Origin: JACKII01 sp965202745
GTDB lineage: Bacteria; Pseudomonadota; Alphaproteobacteria; Bin95
Length of the DNA stretch: 64,000 nt
NCBI GenBank assembly: GCA_965202745.1
Contig: CBDBCB010000020.1
Coordinates: 434,001 to 498,000, forward strand
Direction: 5' to 3'
A program made the position numbers and the translations under genes. Each line of letters begins with the position of its first letter. Positions within the stretch are counted from its first letter, which is position 1. The notes below the pieces were generated by a model. That model was not told the DNA's origin. It made no database searches and was given only the letters and a program-made list of their open reading frames with translations. Below, one piece after another: positions 47,244 to 57,020 of this stretch.

Positions 47244-48466
47244 TGGCGGCGCGACTTGCCGCTGGTGGCCAAGCCCAGCATGCCAAGCACGCCCAGCACA
47301 GCGAAGCCCGCGGTGACCGGTATGACCAGATCATAGCCGCCAGCTTGCCAGATCAGGGAGCCGATATGCGGGGCAAAGGCGAAGCCGACCAGGTAGGGCA
47401 GGGCGAGCCAGCCCGCGATGGCGCCAAAGCCAGTGCGGCCCAGGAAGTCCGCTGTGATAACCGGTTTGATGATGCTGGTGAGCCCGTAGGAGCCGCCCTG
47501 GAATACCGCAAACCCGAAGGCAAAGGCAGGCGAGACGCCGGCGAACATCAGCAGCAGCGCCGCAATCACCACGCCGCCAAAGGCGAACACCGCCACCTGC
47601 ATGGTCGCCACGCGGTTGCCGACCAGAGTCAGGATGATGCGGCCCGTCACCTGCATCGGGCCGATGGTGGAGGCGACCAGCACGGCGGTGGTGAGCGCGA
47701 TGCCCTTCTCCGTCAGCAGCGGCATGATGTGGTTCAGCAGGATGCCGTGGTTCAGCGCCATGACGGGAAAGGCGAGGGCGATGATCCAGAATTGCGGCTT
47801 CTTCAGGGCCGCGACCAGGGCCGCCTTGTTCTCCGACTTGGTCACCGGGTTGACCGCCTCGCCCGCAGCGCCCTCCATCAGCGCCGCACCGATGTATAGC
47901 GAGGGCGCGGCCAAGAAAGCGGCGGCGGCGGCGAAGACCAGGGCCGTTGTGCGCCAGTCCGTGGCCTCGATCAGAGCAGCTGCCGAGAGGAAGCTGACAG
48001 TGGAGGCGAAGCCCGCCATCAGGGTGATCTTGGTGATGGACGGGCGGGCATCGGCACCCTTGGCCCGCGTGACGACAGAGAAACAGGGCTCATAGAGGCA
48101 GAACGCCTGCGCCGCACCCATGACGACCCAGGCCGCGATGTAGGTCGTCACCGTTTCTGCCTGGGAGAGCCAGGCGAGACCGCCAGCCCCCACCAGCGCG
48201 CCGAAGCCCAGCACACTGCGGCCATGGCCTGCATCGATCAGCCGGCCCGCTACCGGTGAACACGCGGCCGCGGCCAGGATCGCTAGGGTCAGACCCAGGG
48301 TCAGGTCGGCCTTGCCCCAACCCAGATCCTGCTCCCAGGTCAGCAGCAAGGCAGCGAAGACATAAAAGATGCAGGCCCAGATCGTTGTCTCGCCGATCCC
48401 AAGCAGCCAGACGCCAAGCGACGACGCCCGCGCTGGGCGGGTGGTAGCAAACGATGCGATGCTCAT
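47240..48466 (-). CDS. MFS transporter
   Basis: A 408-residue major facilitator superfamily permease with about 12 hydrophobic segments and Gly-rich loop motifs such as 'VAGRLIDAGHGRSVLGFGAL'. Likely an inner-membrane symporter or exporter of small organic molecules. It overlaps the downstream SnoaL-like gene and follows the OB-fold/thiolase pair on the same strand, so it may have transported a compound handled by that pair. Specificity unknown. Confidence 0.87.
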   Translation of the reverse strand: MSIASFATTRPARASSLGVWLLGIGETTIWACIFYVFAALLLTWEQDLGWGKADLTLGLTLAILAAAACSPVAGRLIDAGHGRSVLGFGALVGAGGLAWLSQAETVTTYIAAWVVMGAAQAFCLYEPCFSVVTRAKGADARPSITKITLMAGFASTVSFLSAAALIEATDWRTTALVFAAAAAFLAAPSLYIGAALMEGAAGEAVNPVTKSENKAALVAALKKPQFWIIALAFPVMALNHGILLNHIMPLLTEKGIALTTAVLVASTIGPMQVTGRIILTLVGNRVATMQVAVFAFGGVVIAALLLMFAGVSPAFAFGFAVFQGGSYGLTSIIKPVITADFLGRTGFGAIAGWLALPYLVGFAFAPHIGSLIWQAGGYDLVIPVTAGFAVLGVLGMLGLATSGKSRRQ

Positions 48467-48475
48467 CCGTCCAGG

Positions 48476-48865
48476 CTAGGCCGGTTCGAACATAGGCAGG
48501 GTGACATCGTCGTAGCAGACCTTGACCTTCATCCCGATATGCACGCTTTCCGGGTTGCAATTGACGATGTTGGTCATCATCCGCGGCCCCTCCGCCAGGT
48601 CCACGATGGCAAGCACGAACGGCGTCTTCGCGGCAAAGCCCGGATGCCCGGCGCGGTAGTTGACCGAGCAGGAATAGACGGTGGCTTCACCGCTCGCCTC
48701 GTTCCATTTCAGATCGCTGGACAGGCAATGGCTGCACACGCCGCGCGGGTAGAATTGATGCTCGCCGCAGGTGTTGCATTGCTGGACGATGAAGCGGTGC
48801 TCCTTCGCCGCTTTCCAGTACTCTTCCGTGTCCTGGTAAGGGGTCGGCAGTGGTATCTGGCTCAT
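48476..48865 (-). CDS. Zn-ribbon and OB-fold domain protein (DUF35, thiolase partner)
   Basis: A 129-residue protein with a rubredoxin-like zinc ribbon ('VQQCNTCGEHQFYPRGVCSHC', shown here as CNTC and CSHC) and an OB-fold ('VYSCSVNYRAGHPGF'). DUF35 proteins are encoded beside SCP2-type thiolases and are thought to form acyl-CoA thiolase complexes. Start at 48865 ('MSQIPLPTPYQDTEEYWKAA'), only two bases from the disrupted thiolase. Confidence 0.87.
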   Translation of the reverse strand: MSQIPLPTPYQDTEEYWKAAKEHRFIVQQCNTCGEHQFYPRGVCSHCLSSDLKWNEASGEATVYSCSVNYRAGHPGFAAKTPFVLAIVDLAEGPRMMTNIVNCNPESVHIGMKVKVCYDDVTLPMFEPA

Positions 48866-48867
48866 GA

Positions 48868-49698
48868 TTATTCCCTCCCCAGGATGATAGTGCCGGTTGA
48901 TGAGAGTACGCCGCCGGTGCCATTGGCGATGGCGACCTGGGCATTGTCCACCTGCCTTGGCCCACACTCGCCGCGCAATTGGCGCACGGCCTCAATCACC
49001 GTGAAAATGCCGAACATGCCAGGGTGGGTGTAGCTCAAAGCGCCGCCCTGGGTGTTCATCGGGAAGTCGCCCCCAAGAGTTGTGCGCTGGCCGGAGACGA
49101 AGGCCCCGCCCTCCCCCTTCTTACAGAAGCCCAGGCTTTCCAGGGTCAGCAGCACGGTGATGGTGAAGCTGTCATAGATCTCCGCCAGTTGCTCCGATGT
49201 GGTGCCGTATTCGTGCATGTGGCAGGCTGCGGCGAGGGCATAGCTGCCGACGGTGGAGGCGCCATACGGCTCCTCAATCTGGCCCGGGGCCGAAAATGTG
49301 GCTCGCACCCGATACCGGACCGGCGCGCCCGCCGCGGTCGGAGATGTTGGTGGAGCCGTGGCAGATCAGAGCAACCTCGCAGAGGCCCGTCGCAATCGCC
49401 ATGGCGGCGTGCTCAACATAGGCCACAAACGACGAGCCGCCGATGGAGGTCGAGTCCGTGTAGCGGGGTGTGATGCCCAAATACTCGGCCATCATCATGG
49501 AGGAGAACTGGCCGCCATCGGTGATGATGGTGGTGAAGACGCCGTCGACGTCGTCTTTGGTGAGTCCGGCTTCATCCAGCACTTTCTTGCTGGCCTCCGT
49601 CGATAGCTGGAACTTGCTCTTGTGCGGCACGCGGCCAATGTCGCTCTCGGCGACACCGACAATCGCGACCTTGCGGTGTGTAAGTCTTTGGGGTCCAC
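48868..49698 (-). pseudogene. SCP2-type thiolase, two frameshifts and an internal deletion
   Basis: A thiolase of the SCP-x/acetyl-CoA acetyltransferase type partnered by the DUF35 protein. A likely GTG start at 49698 ('MDPKDL') is followed within six codons by a one-base deletion before 'THRKVAIVGVAESDIGRVPH'. A second shift near 49290 separates 'GASHIFGPG' from 'APGQIEEPYGAS'. Between 'EYGTTSEQLAEI' and 'YDSFTITVLLTLESLGFC' about 110 residues normally present are missing, a deletion near 49178-49184. Only 277 codons instead of about 385 remain. The C-terminus 'NGTGGVLSSTGTIILGRE' is intact. Confidence 0.85.
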
Positions 49699-49817
49699 TG
49701 GCGCGGTTCCTCCGATCTATCTGTCGAATATTGCCGACAGTTTACACCATCACCCACCAATGTCCCGGACAAAGCAGAGGCGGGACCGCCGATACCCGCC
49801 TCCGTTCCAATCGCCGG

Positions 49818-51095
49818 TTAGTCCAGCGTACGCATTCCCAGGCGCTTGGCCTGCACCAGCACGGCCATATTGCCCGGCTTGTGCTCGTTTTTCATCATGC
49901 AGGTATGGGCACGCGGAATGTCGTCCCAGGAAAAAACTTCCGACAGGCAGGGATCAAGCCGCTTCTCGATCATCAACTGGTTCGCCTGGCTGGCCTGTTG
50001 CAGGGAGGCAAAGTGGCTGCCCTGGATCCGCTTCTGACGCATCCAGACAAACCGCGCGTCGAAGGTAAGATTAAAGCCGGTCGTGCCAGCGCAGAAGACC
50101 ACCATGCCGCCGCGCTTCACAACAAAACAGGAAACAGGAAAGGTCTGCTCCCCCGGATGTTAGAACACGATGTCGACATCCCGCTTGCCGGTGAGTGCCC
50201 ATATCGCTTTGCCGAACTCCCGGCACTTTTTGTTGTAAACGGTGTAAGCCTCCGCATCGTCCACATCCGGCAATTGGCCCCAGCAATCGAAGTCGTTGCG
50301 GTTGATGACGCCCTTTGCCCCCAGTTTCATGACAAAATCGCGTTTGTCCTCGCTGCTGATGACGCCGATGGCGTTGGTGCCGGCCGCCGCAATCAACTGT
50401 ACCGCCATGGAACCGATGCCGCCTGCGGCCCCCCAAACCAGAACATTGTCGCCAGGACGCAGGCAATGGGGCCGCTGACCGAATAGCATGCGATAGCTGG
50501 TAGCGAGGGTGAGTGTATAGCAGCCGCTCTCCTCCCACGTCAGATGCTGCGAACGCGGCATCACCTGACGGGCTTGCACCCGGCAGAACTGCGCAAATGA
50601 GCCATCGGGTGTCTCGTACCCCCAAATCCGCTGCGAGGGGGAGAGCATCGGGTCGCCGCCATTGCATTCCTCGTCGTCGCCATCATCCTAGTTGCAGTGC
50701 ACAACAACCTCATCACCCACTTTCCAGCGCTTGACCCTAGCGCCGACTGCCCAGATTACCCCTGCCGCATCGGACCCAACGATGTGATACGGGGCTTTGT
50801 GTATTGCAAATGGCGTCACCGGCCTACCCAATGCCGCCCAGATGCCGTTGTAGTTCACTCCGACGGCCATCACCATGATCAGCACTTCATCATCCTGAAT
50901 CGTTGGTGTTTCGACGATTTCCTGCAGCATCGCTTCTTCAGGCTCTCCATGACGGTCCTGACCGATGGCCCAGGCGTATATTTGCGCCGGAACATGACTA
51001 AGCGGCGGGATTTCGCCGATCTCGTACAGATCCTTGCCGGTCGGCATAGACGGTTCGGTTTCCGGCGGGCGGGTGAGGGTGGCAACGTCGTTCAT
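49818..51095 (-). pseudogene. ccr: Crotonyl-CoA carboxylase/reductase, two nonsense codons
   Basis: CCR carries out NADPH-dependent reductive carboxylation of crotonyl-CoA to ethylmalonyl-CoA in the ethylmalonyl-CoA pathway. 425 codons in one frame, from 'MNDVATLTRPPETEPSMPTG' with 'HIVGSDAAGVIWAVG', 'WGYETPDGSFAQFCRVQ', 'VLVWGAAGGIGSMAVQL' and 'GSHFASLQQASQANQLM'. Two in-frame stops: TAG at 50688-50690 (after 'VVVHCN', where relatives have Gln before 'DDGDDEECNGGDPM') and TAA at 50160-50162 (after 'VDIVF', where relatives have Glu before 'HPGE'). CAG to TAG and GAA to TAA are single changes. No indels. Confidence 0.9.
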
Positions 51096-51347
51096 CGGAT
51101 GGGTCTCCGTTGTGTGCACCGTCTCGGTGGCGCGGGGTTGGGTCAGATTTGCAATCCCTGAGCAGTCAGAAATGCTGCACTGCGTATAACGCTGCGAATT
51201 TCACACATCAACCCCAAAACGTTATTTAATTTCATATTATTAATATTTTTAGAAATTTTATATCTTTATTATGTCCCTGAACGAAATATAGAATCGTATA
51301 CCCAGGTGTGACGCCCAATCTGGCGAGTGACTAAAGGAGCGTGAATT
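51096..51347. other. AT-rich divergent promoter region between ccr and ecm
   Basis: A 252-base gap between divergent starts. Its centre (about 51215-51275) is strikingly AT-rich with nested TTTAAT/ATTAAT and TATTAT motifs, unlike the GC-rich surroundings. Probably held the shared ccr/ecm promoters. No specific hexamers could be fixed. Confidence 0.45.
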
Positions 51348-53351
51348 TTGCAATGCGATGAAATCCAGCGGGATAGGCCATGGCTGTTCCGCACGTATGC
51401 GGACCACTCGACCGCAGCGGCGAGCAACGCGCTCTACAAAACCAACCTGACCAATGGGCAGACGGGTCTTTCCGTTGCCTTCGATCTGCCGACCCAAACC
51501 GGTTACGACGCCGATCACCTGATGGCGCGGGGTGAAGTGGGAAAGCTGGGCGTGCCTATCGGGCACCGTGGCGACATGCGAACGCTGTTCGACGGTATTC
51601 CGCTGGAGCAGATGAACACGTCGATGACCATCAACGCGACGGCAGCCTGGCTGCTGGCGCTGTATGTGGTTACAGCGGAAGAACAGGGAGTCGACCGCCG
51701 CCGCCTCAGCGGCACAACCCAGAACGACATCGTAAAAGAGTATCTTTCACGCGGCACGTATATCTTCCCGCCCGCGGCTTCGCTGCAACTGACGACGGAC
51801 ACGATCGTCTGGTGCGCAAACGAAGTGCCACGCTGGAATCCCATCAATATTTGCAGCTATCACCTGCAAGAGGCAGGCGCGACCACGGTCCAGGAACTGG
51901 CCTTTGCACTCGCCAATGCCTGCGCAGTGCTGGATGGGGTGAAAGCATCGGGCCAGGTACCGGATGCTGACTTTCCGCGCATCGCCGGGCGCATCAGCTT
52001 CTTCGTCAACGCGGGCATCCGCTTCCTGACCGAGATGTGCAAGATGCGCGCCTTCACCGGTATGTGGGACGATATCTGCCGCGAGCGCTATGGCGTTGAA
52101 TACCCGAAAATGCGGCGCTTCCGCTATAGCGTTGCAGGTAAACAGCCTGGGACTGACCGAGAGCCAGCCGGAAAACAACGTCTACCGTATTCTGCTGGAG
52201 ACTCTGGCGGTGACCCTGTCGAAAGACGCCCGCGCCCGCGCCGTACAACTTCCGGCCTGGAACGAGGCCATGGGCCTGCCCCGCTCCTGGGACCAGCAGT
52301 GGAGCCTTCGCCTGCAACAGGTGCTGGCGTTCGAGACCGACCTCTTGGAGTTCGGCGATATCTTCGAGGGCAATCCGGCTGTCGACGCCAAAGTCCGGGA
52401 ATTGACCCAAGCCGCCAACCAAGAGATGCGCCGGGTGGCGGAACAGGGCGGTGTGGTGGCGGCCTTGGAAAGCGGCTACCTGAAACGCGCGTTGGTAACG
52501 GCTCACGATCAGCGCAGACGCGACATTGAAAGCGGTGACCTGCCGGTCGTGGGCGTCAATCGCTACACGGAAACCGCCGATTCTCCTCTGACCGGCGGCG
52601 ATGACGGCGCGGTGCTGAGCGTTGACCCGGCAGTGGAGGCGCAGGAAATCGCCAAAATGCAGGCCTGGAAGGAAGCCCGCGACCCGGCCGCCATCCGGAA
52701 TGCTCTGCAAGCGGTCGAAGACGCTGCCCGCGAGAACCGCAACATCATGGAGCCGACCGTAGCCGCTGCCCATTCACAGGCGTTACCACCGGTGAATGGG
52801 CAGCCGCGCTCCGCCAGTTGTTCGGCCAGTACCGGCCGCCAACGAGCACTGAAACCCGCACCGAGCCGGTGGCGGACAGTGCACTCTCTGACTGCATAAA
52901 AGTGCTGGGCGAAGCGTTGGGGCACACGCCGCGCTTTCTGGTAGGCAAGCCGGGGCTGGACGGATACTCGAACGGGGCAGAACAGATCGCCTTACGCGCG
53001 CAGAAGGCGGGCTTCGATGTCATCTACCGCGGCATCCGCCAGACTCCGGAAGAGATTGCCGAACTGGCATTGACCGAGAACGCCGATTTTCTCGGACTTT
53101 CCATTCTATCCGGTTCTCACATGGTGCTAGTGCAAGCGGTAAAAGACGCCCTGGCAGAGCACAATCTGGGGCACCTGCCGGTCATTATCGGCGGTATCAT
53201 TCCGTACAAGGACGCCACTGCATTGAAAGAGATGGGCGTCTCCGCCGTCTTCACCCCTAAGGATTTCGATCTAGGCGCGATCCTCGATACGGTGACCGAA
53301 ATGCTGGAAACCCGCTATCTGCGCCGGAACGAACCACTGGAAGTGGAATAA
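51348..53351 (+). pseudogene. ecm: Ethylmalonyl-CoA mutase, two frameshifts
   Basis: Ecm is a coenzyme B12-dependent mutase converting ethylmalonyl-CoA to methylsuccinyl-CoA. Part 1 (start TTG at 51348) is 'RDRPWLFRTYADHSTAAASN' through 'GLSVAFDLPTQTGYDADHLM' to 'YGVEYPKMRRFRYSV'. A one-base insertion near 52134 then shifts frame; part 2 begins 'VNSLGLTESQPENNVYRIL'. A one-base deletion near 52774 ends it. Part 3 holds the B12-binding domain 'VGKPGLDGYSNGAEQIALRA' to 'GGIIPYKDATALKEMGVSAV'. All three parts together give the full family length (about 665 codons). Divergent from ccr. Confidence 0.9.
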
Positions 53352-53398
53352 TGCCGTGGCGTTACTGGATCTGCCAGCATTCCCCACTGAAACGGTGC

Positions 53399-53475
53399 TG
53401 GTGACCCCGGCAGGATTCGAACCTGCGGCCTACAGATTAGGAATCTGCCGCTCTATCCTACTGAGCTACGGGGCC
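53399..53475 (-). tRNA. tRNA-Arg(CCT)
   Basis: Minus-strand cloverleaf: acceptor GGCCCCG pairing CGGGGTC (one G-T wobble), anticodon stem GCAGA/TCTGT with loop TTCCTAA giving CCT, T-loop TTCGAAT, and encoded CCA at 53399-53401. Confidence 0.96.
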
Positions 53476-53540
53476 ATGAATCGCTTTATACACGTTTGCA
53501 GCAGCGGATTCTACCGCCGCAGATCGCCAATCGCAGCAAC

Positions 53541-54437
53541 TTAAACCTTGGGTGCGACCTGGGTCATCAGCCTCGTCAATTGCGCCTCATGGAAAGCCGG
53601 GTCAGTGCTGGCGATGGAGACGACGACCTCCTGCACGCCTGCTGCGGCATAGGCCTGTAGCGTGGTGGCGATGTCGCCCTCCGTGCCGCCCAGAGAGCGG
53701 CGTTCGCCGGGTGGACGGGTGTTGGATGTCTCGTCGAACTGCAAAGCGGAACTGATGGAGACTTGAAGGACCGCCGGGTCGCGGCCGCCTTGTTTCATCA
53801 TGGATGATAGGGTCTCGTGGCCGGCAGCGACCTCGTCCGGCGATTGGCGTAGCGTATGCCAGCCATCGCCATATTGCACGATCCGGCGCATAGCAGCCGG
53901 GCTGGAGCCGCCGATCAGAATGGGCGGGTAGGGTTTTTGCAGGGGCTTCGGTGAGAACTTCAGGCCCTCGTACCAGTAGAACTCACCGTCGAATTTGGGC
54001 ACACTTTGCGTCCAGAGTGCCTAAAGCGCCCCCAGCATTTCGTTCACGCGCTTGCCGCGGGTTTTAAAGCCCACGCCCAGGTTTTCGAATTCGTCCTTGG
54101 TAGTGGCGACACCCACGCCCAGGTCTACGCGTCCACCCGAGAGGTGGTCCAGCGTCGCGACCGTCTTGCCCAGCCTAGGCGGATCATGCCAGGGCAGCAC
54201 CAGAACCGATGTACCAAGCCGCACCTTGGACGTGGCGCTGGCAACCGCGGTCAGGATGGTCAGCGGCTCCCAATAGGGCAGGTCACCCAGGCGCTCGGCG
54301 ATATAGGAAGAGTGGAACAGGTGCTCGCTCGCCCAAACGCTGTTGCAGCCGAGTTCCTCTGCCAGAACGGCCAGCTTTACGAGGGCGGCGGGGTCTTCGA
54401 CGCCCTGGTTACTGGAGATACTGTAGCCGATCTTCAT
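53541..54437 (-). pseudogene. LLM class F420-dependent-type oxidoreductase with in-frame TAG
   Basis: A 299-codon LLM-family frame: 'VKLAVLAEELGCNSVWASEH', 'VRLGTSVLVLPWHDPPRLGK' and 'GGRVDLGVGVATTKDEFENL'. A TAG at 54021-54023 interrupts it between 'RVNEMLGAL' and 'ALWTQSVPKFDGEFY', where relatives have Lys, Arg or Glu. Frame is otherwise continuous to the normal end. Second broken LLM member in the window, but not close to the tandem pair. Confidence 0.85.
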
Positions 54438-54601
54438 GGGGGCGTATCCTTTGAAATTTCCGTTAGCATAACATAACTATTAACTCTTGGCGTAGTGCTG
54501 CATCGATTGACTGGGTGCAGACTGCATCCCTTTTCGCGAGGGTAGGCCTGTGCAATAGTTGCTGCCAACAAGATCCAACAAACCCTGTAAGGAATTCGCC
54601 C

Positions 54602-55693
54602 ATGAAAGCCGCCGTAATGTTCGAGGCGCACAAGCCGCTGGAGATCTGCGAAGTCGAGATGCGCAAACCGAAAGCGCGCGAGGTGCTGATCCGCACCGGT
54701 GCCGCCGGTCTCTGCCGCTCGGATCTGCACTTCGTTGAGGGCCTGTATCCGCACCCGCTGCCGGTTGTTCTCGGCCATGAGTCAGCCGGCGTGGTCGAAG
54801 CGGTCGGCGACGAGGTCAGCTATGTGCAGAAGGGCGACCACGTTATCACCTGCCTCAGCGTGTTCTGCGGCACGTGCGAGAATTGCGTGCAGGGCCGCAC
54901 CCAGCTGTGCCTCAACACCAGCGTTAAAGAGCCGGCTGGCCAGGCCGACAAGTATATCTGGGACCGCAAGGAAAAGCTGAATACCTTCACCAACCTGTCA
55001 TCCTATGCCGAACAGATGCTGGTGCATGAAAACGCCGTCGTGAAGATGCGCAAGGACATGCCCATGCCCCATGCAGCCCTGATCGGCTGCGGCGTGATTA
55101 CGGGCTTCGGTGCGGCGGTGAACTCGGCCAAGGTGCGTTTCAACGATACCGTCGCGATTATCGGCTGCGGCGGCGTCGGCATAGCAGCCATGAACGGCGC
55201 GGTTATCGCAGGTGCGAGCCGGATCATCGCGGTCGACACCAACCCGGTGAAGCTGCAACTGACGGCCAAGCTGGGCGCGACTGACCTGGTCAACCCGAAT
55301 GACGGCAACCCGGTCGAGCAGATCATCAACCTGACCAATGGCGGCGTCCACCATGCGATTGAGTGCCTGGGCACCAAGCGTACGGCGGAGCAGGCATTTG
55401 AGATGCTTGCCATCGGCGGCACAGCTACCATCGTTGGCATGGTGCCTTTCGGCCAGAAGCTGGAACTGCACGGTGCCGACTTCCTGCGTGAGCGGAAAAT
55501 CCAGGGTTCGTCCATGGGTTCCAACCAGTTCCGCGTGGACATGCCAAACCTGGTCGAGCTTTACATGAGCGGCAAGTTACAGCTCGACGACTGGGTTTCG
55601 GACCTGATCAAAATAGAGGAAATCAACGAAGGCTTCCAAAAGATGAAAGAGGGCAAGGTCGTGCGCTCCATCATCGACTTCGGCATCGTCTGA
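54602..55693 (+). CDS. Zn-dependent alcohol dehydrogenase
   Basis: A medium-chain dehydrogenase of 363 residues. Catalytic-zinc residues: Cys in 'AGLCRSDLHF' and His-Glu in 'LGHESAGVV'. Structural-zinc cluster: four Cys in 'CGTCENCVQGRTQLC'. The NAD-binding site is 'IIGCGGVGIAAMNGAV'. Strongly similar in plan to class III and mycothiol/NDMA-type alcohol dehydrogenases, but no specific substrate can be read. GTAAGGAATTC precedes the start and a terminator follows. Confidence 0.92.
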   Translation: MKAAVMFEAHKPLEICEVEMRKPKAREVLIRTGAAGLCRSDLHFVEGLYPHPLPVVLGHESAGVVEAVGDEVSYVQKGDHVITCLSVFCGTCENCVQGRTQLCLNTSVKEPAGQADKYIWDRKEKLNTFTNLSSYAEQMLVHENAVVKMRKDMPMPHAALIGCGVITGFGAAVNSAKVRFNDTVAIIGCGGVGIAAMNGAVIAGASRIIAVDTNPVKLQLTAKLGATDLVNPNDGNPVEQIINLTNGGVHHAIECLGTKRTAEQAFEMLAIGGTATIVGMVPFGQKLELHGADFLRERKIQGSSMGSNQFRVDMPNLVELYMSGKLQLDDWVSDLIKIEEINEGFQKMKEGKVVRSIIDFGIV

Positions 55694-55722
55694 CCGTCCG
55701 GCTTCTGAGCCAATTTTCGCTC

Positions 55723-55756
55723 AAAAGGGTCATTCCTCGCGGGATGGCCCTTTTTT
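55723..55756 (+). terminator. Rho-independent terminator after the Zn-alcohol dehydrogenase
   Basis: Stem AAAAGGGTCAT / ATGGCCCTTTT (one G-U pair) followed by TTG after a six-T run. Confidence 0.88.
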
Positions 55757-55786
55757 GTAGCGTTTTTCTCACCCAGTCATCCCGTG

Positions 55787-55881
55787 CTGCACATCAGTGC
55801 AGTACCCATGCCTGAGGGGCGGAATGAAGCTCAGGCTCTCCGGCATGGCTCCTGCCTGTCGACAGGACGGGCAGGAGTTTT
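55787..55881. repeat. Array of three consecutive palindromes
   Basis: Three hairpins in a row: CTGCAC-ATCA-GTGCAG (55787-55802); CATGCC...GGCATG enclosing TGAG/CTCA (55807-55847); and CTCCTGCC...GGCAGGAG enclosing CTGTCGACAG (55849-55877), followed by TTTT. It resembles REP/BIME-type intergenic elements. It lies downstream of the alcohol dehydrogenase terminator and of ccrM (convergent), so it has no gene of its own. Confidence 0.6.
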
Positions 55882-55924
55882 AAGGATCAGCAGGCACAGG
55901 TTGACTGCTTGGGCAAAAACCGCC

Positions 55925-57010
55925 CTAATTCGCCAGTTCGGCGCGCACCTTCTGGCGCAGCAAGTTGATCGGCACCCACTCCCGCTTTTGCTGGAAGTGC
56001 CAGAAGGTCCAGCCGTTGCAGGCTGGCGCACCCTGCACCGCAGCGCCCACTTTGTGAATGGAGCCGCAATGGTCCGCTGCGATTAACGTGCCATCGGCCC
56101 GCACTTTGGCTTGATAACTCTGACGGGAGTTCTGCGGCCCACGCAACAAATCGCCCGGCCTTAACAATCCTCGCTCCACCACCGTGCCGAATGGCACCCG
56201 CGGCTCGCTGCGCTTCGACGGAGTCTCCGCCAGGCTCGGATCCGCCAGTACCGGCGTGGCCGCCACGCGCTTCATCGCCAGCTTGGCGTAGGTGTGGTCG
56301 CGCTCAATGCCGATCCAGTGCCGGGCCAGGCGCTTGGCGACAACGCCGCTCGTACCGCTGCCGAAGAACGGGTCCAGGATCACGTCGCCAGGGTTGGTGC
56401 TCGCCAGGATCACCCGGTGCAGCAGGGATTCCGGCTTTTGCGTCGGGTGCGCCTTTGCCCCGTCCTCGTCCTTCAGACGCTCGCCGCCGCTGCAGATCGG
56501 CAACAGCCAGTCGCTCCGCATCTGTAATTCGTCGTTCAGCACCTTCATGGCGTCGTAGTTGAAGGTGTATTTCGCCTTCTCGCCCGTCGAGCACCAGATC
56601 AGCGTCTCATGCGCATTAGTAAAGCGCCGACCGCGGAAGTTCGGCATAGGGTTGGTCTTGCGCCAGACCACCTCGTTCAGCACCCAATAGCCCAGGTCCT
56701 GGAGCGCCGTGCCCAGGCGGTAAATGTTGTGGTAGGTGCCGATCACCCAAAGCGAGCCCATCGGCTTCAGAACCCGCTTGGCTTCCTTCAGCCAGGCGCG
56801 GGTAAAGCCGTCATAGTCGCCGAAGGAGTCAAACTTGTCCCAGTCATCGTCCACGCCGTCGACGACCGTGTGGTTCGGACGTAGCAGTTCGCCCCGCAAT
56901 TGCAGGTTATAGGGCGGGTCGGCGAAGATCATATCGACGGAATTGGCAGGCAAACCCGCCATCGTATCGATGCAATCCCCGATCAATAATCGGTTTTTTG
57001 AAAGAACCAT
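55925..57010 (-). CDS. ccrM: Cell-cycle-regulated DNA adenine methyltransferase CcrM (GANTC)
   Basis: An N6-adenine methyltransferase of the beta class. Motif IV is 'FADPPYNLQLRG' and the SAM-binding FxGxGT is 'LDPFFGSGTSGVVAKRL'. The alphaproteobacterial C-terminal CcrM domain is present ('AADHCGSIHKVGAAVQGAPA'). CcrM methylates GANTC late in the cell cycle. Start at 57010 ('MVLSKNRLLIGDCIDTM') is preferred, with AAAAAGGA upstream; an in-frame start at 57040 is possible. It looks intact, unlike ctrA and cckA elsewhere in the window. Four GANTC sites lie just 5' of it. Confidence 0.94.
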   Translation of the reverse strand: MVLSKNRLLIGDCIDTMAGLPANSVDMIFADPPYNLQLRGELLRPNHTVVDGVDDDWDKFDSFGDYDGFTRAWLKEAKRVLKPMGSLWVIGTYHNIYRLGTALQDLGYWVLNEVVWRKTNPMPNFRGRRFTNAHETLIWCSTGEKAKYTFNYDAMKVLNDELQMRSDWLLPICSGGERLKDEDGAKAHPTQKPESLLHRVILASTNPGDVILDPFFGSGTSGVVAKRLARHWIGIERDHTYAKLAMKRVAATPVLADPSLAETPSKRSEPRVPFGTVVERGLLRPGDLLRGPQNSRQSYQAKVRADGTLIAADHCGSIHKVGAAVQGAPACNGWTFWHFQQKREWVPINLLRQKVRAELAN

Positions 57011-57020
57011 GGTCTGGCCG

